This document shows, in pieces, positions 6,570 to 9,695 of a stretch of DNA of 9,695 nt (position 1 is its first letter; the number at the start of each line of letters is the position of its first letter). The stretch is from the NCBI GenBank assembly GCA_034722175.1, contig JAYENR010000163.1, forward strand, positions 1 to 9,695, given 5' to 3'. The stretch is from Thiomicrorhabdus sp034722175. GTDB lineage: Bacteria > Pseudomonadota > Gammaproteobacteria > Thiomicrospirales > Thiomicrospiraceae. A program made the translations under genes and the position numbers. The notes beneath the pieces were generated by a model. It made no database searches and was not told the DNA's origin. It worked only from the letters and a program-made list of their open reading frames with translations.

Positions 6570-7106
6570 ATGACTAAAATACTTACCAGGCCTGTTCAGC
6601 GTCAATTGGGGTTTACCTTAATTGAGCTAATGGTGGTGATGATGATTATTTCAGTGGTGGTCTCAGTCGGCATGATCTCAATGGGCGGCAATGAACAATC
6701 GACATTGCGTGCTCAAGAGCGTAGTGTTAAAGCGTTGTTGTCCTATGTTCGAGATCAGTCGGCGTTAAAACAGCAGCTCTATTTAGTGGCGGCTGATGAG
6801 ACTGGCTTGACTACCTATCACTTGGTTAAAGGCCGTTGGCAACAAGATTCAACAGTAGAAGTGTTGTCTTGGCAGGATGGTTTGAGTGTCGAGTGGGAGG
6901 TTGAAAATAGCCCCTTTACTCAACAGCAAGATCTACCTAAAGAGGGTTGGGTATTTTGGCCAAGCGGTGATGTCTTAGCAGGCGCCGTTTTTATACAGAG
7001 TTTGCAAAGCAAGCAGGCCACCTCTTTGGATAATGCCTCCTCATACAGTTTTCGATGGAATGGGTTATTGCAATTTACCGCTCTTGATGAAGATGGATTT
7101 AGATAA
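6570..7106 (+). CDS. gspH: Type II secretion system minor pseudopilin GspH
   Basis: GspH is a minor pseudopilin of the pseudopilus, thought to link the GspI-J-K tip complex with the GspG fibre. The 178-residue product has a 14-residue leader ending QRQLG, the peptidase site G|FTLIELMVV with Glu at +5, and a hydrophobic helix (about 15-35). Its poorly conserved globular region includes WVFWPSGDV (about 127-135), which resembles the F.P.G.. stretch of the GspH fold. The ATG at 6570 has no recognisable Shine-Dalgarno sequence; it is preceded by TTGTTTTTTC. It is only 11 bases from the gspG stop, so it may depend on ribosomes leaving gspG, giving less product. The stop TAA shares one base with the gspI ATG. 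Identity rests on position plus the pseudopilin signature. Confidence 0.9.
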   Translation: MTKILTRPVQRQLGFTLIELMVVMMIISVVVSVGMISMGGNEQSTLRAQERSVKALLSYVRDQSALKQQLYLVAADETGLTTYHLVKGRWQQDSTVEVLSWQDGLSVEWEVENSPFTQQQDLPKEGWVFWPSGDVLAGAVFIQSLQSKQATSLDNASSYSFRWNGLLQFTALDEDGFR

Positions 7107-7483
7107 TGAGCAGGCCTGTTGAGTTTAAAACACATCGCCAAAAAGGTTTTACCTTAATTGAGGTACTGGTGGCTTTAGCTGTGGTATCGGTCGCTTTAGC
7201 CGCGTTGTCGCGTGCCATGGGCTTAACGGTTAGTAATCAAGCGGGGTTAGAAGAGCGTATTGTGGCGACTTGGGTCGCTCAGGACGAGTTGGTTAAGATG
7301 CAGGTCCTACCTGATAGCCGACCTGAAGCCAAACAGGACGTGGCGTTTTTAAATCGTAACTGGACAACGGAAGTTAAAACAGAAGCCACTCTGATCCCTG
7401 ATATTAAAAAAGTGACCATGACGGTAACTGAAGAGGGGCAGGACAGAGCTGCAACTAGTTTAGTGACGGTGGTTGGGCCGTGA
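7106..7483 (+). CDS. gspI: Type II secretion system minor pseudopilin GspI
   Basis: GspI is a minor pseudopilin that forms the pseudopilus tip with GspJ and GspK and is thought to nucleate assembly. The 125-residue product has a 14-residue leader (MSRPVEFKTHRQKG), the cleavage site G|FTLIEVLVALAV with Glu at +5, the helix continuing to about residue 40, and the GspI-typical stretch ATWVAQDELVKMQ (about 53-65, compare A..VA.N.L..L in relatives). Size is usual for the family. The ATG shares one base with the gspH stop, and the TGA stop overlaps the gspJ GTG by four bases (GTGA), so H, I and J are likely translationally coupled. Confidence 0.94.
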   Translation: MSRPVEFKTHRQKGFTLIEVLVALAVVSVALAALSRAMGLTVSNQAGLEERIVATWVAQDELVKMQVLPDSRPEAKQDVAFLNRNWTTEVKTEATLIPDIKKVTMTVTEEGQDRAATSLVTVVGP

Positions 7484-8175
7484 GCCAGAAAAGGAAGCAG
7501 CAATCAGGTTTCACTCTGATTGAATTGTTAATTGCTTTGACCATCTCCTCAGTGATTTCGGTGATTGCGTACCAAGCGGTTAGCAGTGTGGTGACTTTGC
7601 AAACCCGTACTGAAAAGCATGCTGAGCAGATGGAAACCTTACAGCGTGCCATGTGGTGGATGGAGCAAGACTTTATCCAGTTAGCGCCACGTACCATTAG
7701 AGATGGATTAGGTGCCGTATTACCCGCTTTTCAGTACCGTGATGATTTAGGGGTGGAGTTAACTAGAATTGCCGAGTTTCCGACACCTTATGGTGCGGGT
7801 GGCCTGTTGAGAGTGGCCTATCAGTTAGAAGACAATGTGTTGTATCGTCTGGTTTGGCCAGTATTGGATCGAGCTCCAGATACGGAGCCGACTAAGCTAC
7901 CCGTTTTACAGGGGGTGGAAGCTTTTGAAATTCGGTTGTTGAATGCTAAAAATCAGTATGTGACCAGCTGGCCAAGTGAAGAGCAGGCTTTAACCGCCTT
8001 GCCTAAACTGACTGAAGTACGCATTCAATTGGAAGAGATGGGTGAGTTCACACGTTTGTTTATGGGGGCGGAAATTGAGGCTCTGCCACAAGCTTCCGCA
8101 ACGGAAGAAACTAACGAAACTGAATCAGCACCAGAAGAGAGTGTACCGCCCGTTGATGAGGGAGAGTCCTCTTAA
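7480..8175 (+). CDS. gspJ: Type II secretion system minor pseudopilin GspJ
   Basis: GspJ is a minor pseudopilin of the I-J-K tip complex. The product is 231 residues from a GTG start inside GTGA, overlapping the gspI stop. It has a 10-residue leader (MSQKRKQQSG), the cleavage site G|FTLIELLIAL with Glu at +5, and a hydrophobic helix to about residue 32. The GspJ-typical stretch RAMWWMEQDFIQLAPR (56-71) follows, then the region GGLLRVAYQLEDNVLYRLVWPVLD (about 107-130). The core ends near residue 200. Residues 204-231 form a Ser/Glu/Pro-rich acidic tail without any basic residue, probably disordered. GTG is preferred because no upstream start in this frame fits the short leader. The stop shares one base with gspK. 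Confidence 0.94.
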   Translation: MSQKRKQQSGFTLIELLIALTISSVISVIAYQAVSSVVTLQTRTEKHAEQMETLQRAMWWMEQDFIQLAPRTIRDGLGAVLPAFQYRDDLGVELTRIAEFPTPYGAGGLLRVAYQLEDNVLYRLVWPVLDRAPDTEPTKLPVLQGVEAFEIRLLNAKNQYVTSWPSEEQALTALPKLTEVRIQLEEMGEFTRLFMGAEIEALPQASATEETNETESAPEESVPPVDEGESS

Positions 8176-9182
8176 TGAAAAAGCTTAAAGGCATTGAGGT
8201 TGAACTAGGAAGTAAGGCTTTACCAAAACAACAAGGTTTTGCATTATTAACGGTATTACTGATTGTGGCTTTGGTGGCAACTATGTCGAGCCAGTTAATC
8301 TACCAACAACATTTAAACTTGAAACGCAGTACCAATATGTTGCATCAAGCCCAATCCTTGTCGGTCGCCTGGGGGTTAGAGGGTTGGATTAAATACGGTT
8401 TGAAATTGGATGCAGAGAATAATCAGGTTGATCATCTGCAAGAACTTTGGGCACAGCCTTTAGTCAGTGTGCCGTTTGAAGAGGGTGAAATATCCGGTCA
8501 ACTGTATGACTTGCAAGGGCGGATTAACTTAAATAATGTCCAGGCGGATGATAAAACTCAGCGAGAAGTTTGGCAAAAATTGATAGATCGCTGGGTGCTG
8601 AATGCAGGATTAGAGACGCCTTTGGCAGAGGTGTTAACCGATTGGGTCGACTCAGATGAAGAGCGCTTACCGGGTGGGGCAGAGAGTGATGCGTATCTGT
8701 TAATGCAGCCGCCTTATCGGGCTGCCAATCAATCGTTGGTGATGTTGGAAGAGTTGAATAAATTACAAGGGTTTCAAAAAATTGCTTACGAACCTTGGCA
8801 AGTGATCAAGGCCACCGCGACAACCTTGCCAACCGTGACCCCGATTAATGTCAATACCGCCAGTAAAAGTGTGTTGTTAGTATTAACCGATTGGATGGAT
8901 GAAACCGTGGTGGATAGTTGGATTCAGTTACGAACAGAAACACCGGCGCAATCGACCGCGGATTTTAGAGCCTATATGGAGCTACAAACTGGGCAGGAGG
9001 CAACGGCTTTAAACGAAGCTTTTCCAGATTGGTTAATCAGTATCCGCAGTGATTATTTTTTACTGGCAGGGCAGGTCAACTATGGCGAATCGCAACAAGC
9101 GATATCGGCGATATTTTTCCGTCCAGATAAAACCCAAGTACAGTTGGTTCAGAGATGGTTGAGTCAGCCACAAACGCCTTAA
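8175..9182 (+). CDS. gspK: Type II secretion system minor pseudopilin GspK
   Basis: GspK is the largest minor pseudopilin and caps the pseudopilus tip above GspI and GspJ. The 335-residue product has a long 21-residue leader ending KQQG, the cleavage site G|FALLTVLLIVALVA and a hydrophobic helix (about 22-40). Mature +5 is Thr rather than Glu, as is normal for GspK and consistent with its being the tip subunit. Family features are LYDLQGRINLNN (110-121), the acidic loop DWVDSDEERLPGGAESDAY (156-174) that corresponds to the GspK calcium-binding region, and PINVNTAS (223-230), the start of the SAM-like/helix-hairpin-helix part. The start codon shares one base with the gspJ stop. After the stop there is a 42-base gap to gspL. 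Confidence 0.96.
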   Translation: MKKLKGIEVELGSKALPKQQGFALLTVLLIVALVATMSSQLIYQQHLNLKRSTNMLHQAQSLSVAWGLEGWIKYGLKLDAENNQVDHLQELWAQPLVSVPFEEGEISGQLYDLQGRINLNNVQADDKTQREVWQKLIDRWVLNAGLETPLAEVLTDWVDSDEERLPGGAESDAYLLMQPPYRAANQSLVMLEELNKLQGFQKIAYEPWQVIKATATTLPTVTPINVNTASKSVLLVLTDWMDETVVDSWIQLRTETPAQSTADFRAYMELQTGQEATALNEAFPDWLISIRSDYFLLAGQVNYGESQQAISAIFFRPDKTQVQLVQRWLSQPQTP

Positions 9183-9224
9183 GTTGTGATGACTTACTTT
9201 AGAAACGAAGGAAAATCTTAATAG

Positions 9225-9695
9225 ATGGATAAGCAGAGCGAGTTACAAATTGACGCGATGCAATGCAAGTTTGATCTGGCGGGTAAGCTGTGGTTAAAAC
9301 TTAACAATGCAGACTGGCAAGAAGCTGCATTTGTTTTGCAATCTCAAAGTGATGAGTCAGCGATTAAAAAAGCGATGACAAAAGTCAAAGTGGTTTGGGT
9401 GCCGACGGAACAAGTCAGTTTGATGCAGCAGTTTGTACCGGGAAAACGCAAACAAGATTGGATGACCGCCTTACCTTTTGCCTTGGAGGAGTCGCTATCA
9501 GAACCGGTGGAAGGCTTGCATTTTGTGGCGTTGAATCGTGATGCGGAAGGGTTAGTTTCAGTCGCGATTGTCTCTAAAGAACGTATGCAAGACTGGGTAG
9601 ACCAATTACAGTCGTTTGGATTGGCGCACGCTTTATTAGTGGCAGACTGTTTTCAAGTTACGGTGAGTCAAAAAGCTTCTGAAGAAGCCCAGCAG
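9225..9695 (+). CDS. gspL: Type II secretion system protein GspL, N-terminal part (cut by window end)
   Basis: GspL is a single-pass inner-membrane protein; its actin-like cytoplasmic domain binds the GspE N-terminus and its periplasmic part binds GspM. From ATG 9225 there are 157 codons open to the window end, so only part of the cytoplasmic domain is visible; the membrane segment must lie beyond. Recognition rests on KVVWVPTEQVSLMQQFVPG (about 56-74) followed by RKQDWMTALPFALEESLSEP (76-95) and LHFVAL (99-104). These match the GspL pattern of a W.P...V, a basic stretch, ALPFALEE.L and LHF. The start has GAAGGA (9207-9212) 12 bases upstream. Position directly after gspK agrees. gspM would be expected next. 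Confidence 0.93.
   Translation, partial: MDKQSELQIDAMQCKFDLAGKLWLKLNNADWQEAAFVLQSQSDESAIKKAMTKVKVVWVPTEQVSLMQQFVPGKRKQDWMTALPFALEESLSEPVEGLHFVALNRDAEGLVSVAIVSKERMQDWVDQLQSFGLAHALLVADCFQVTVSQKASEEAQQ

Noticed and set aside
6587..7120. CAGGCCTGTT occurs both at the start of gspH (6587-6596) and of gspI (7111-7120)
   Set aside because: Both encode an RPV in the short leader peptides, and the match is only 10 bases with a palindromic core. It could reflect ancient duplication of pseudopilin genes or chance; no functional claim is justified.
317..9695. Search for an undescribed system or cargo gene inside the operon
   Set aside because: Every coding stretch is a recognisable T2SS component in canonical order, with no inserted, fused or extra gene. 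Strings of FTLIE-encoding repeats are just the shared prepilin signal.

Overview
The window carries most of a type II secretion system (T2SS, general secretory pathway) operon from a Gram-negative bacterium. The genes run in the classical order gspC-D-E-F-G-H-I-J-K-L, all on the + strand, and the window ends inside gspL. The AT-leaning, TTA-leucine-rich coding sequence and the classical gammaproteobacterial gene order suggest a gammaproteobacterium, possibly a marine or sulfur-oxidising lineage such as the Thiomicrorhabdus/Hydrogenovibrio group. That placement is an impression from composition and protein style, not a demonstrated assignment.

Layout: bases 1-126 are the right-hand end of an IS3-family (IS150-type) insertion sequence: the last 30 codons of its DDE transposase and a recognisable terminal inverted repeat. 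The IS end abuts, and may cut into, a rho-independent terminator (about 125-153) that probably belonged to the gene originally upstream. Bases 154-316 are an AT-rich leader for the secretion operon. They contain a striking long inverted repeat (183-197 with 232-248) with a smaller palindrome nested inside it. From 317 to the end the DNA is almost all coding, with 1-4 bp overlaps at D/E, H/I, I/J and J/K. The larger gaps are C/D (49 bp), F/G (56 bp) and K/L (42 bp).

How the genes work together: GspD forms the outer-membrane secretin channel. GspC links it to the inner-membrane platform made of GspF, GspL and (outside the window) GspM. GspE is the cytoplasmic ATPase docked on GspL and GspF. GspG is the major pseudopilin, and GspH, I, J and K are minor pseudopilins that start and cap the pseudopilus that pushes folded substrates through GspD. 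All five pseudopilins keep a prepilin peptidase site (G|F), and GspK has the usual non-Glu residue at mature position +5. The prepilin peptidase (GspO) and GspM are not in the window.

I see no undescribed system here. The points most worth checking are the IS junction with the terminator, the inverted repeat upstream of gspC, and a substitution in the GspG calcium-site motif.
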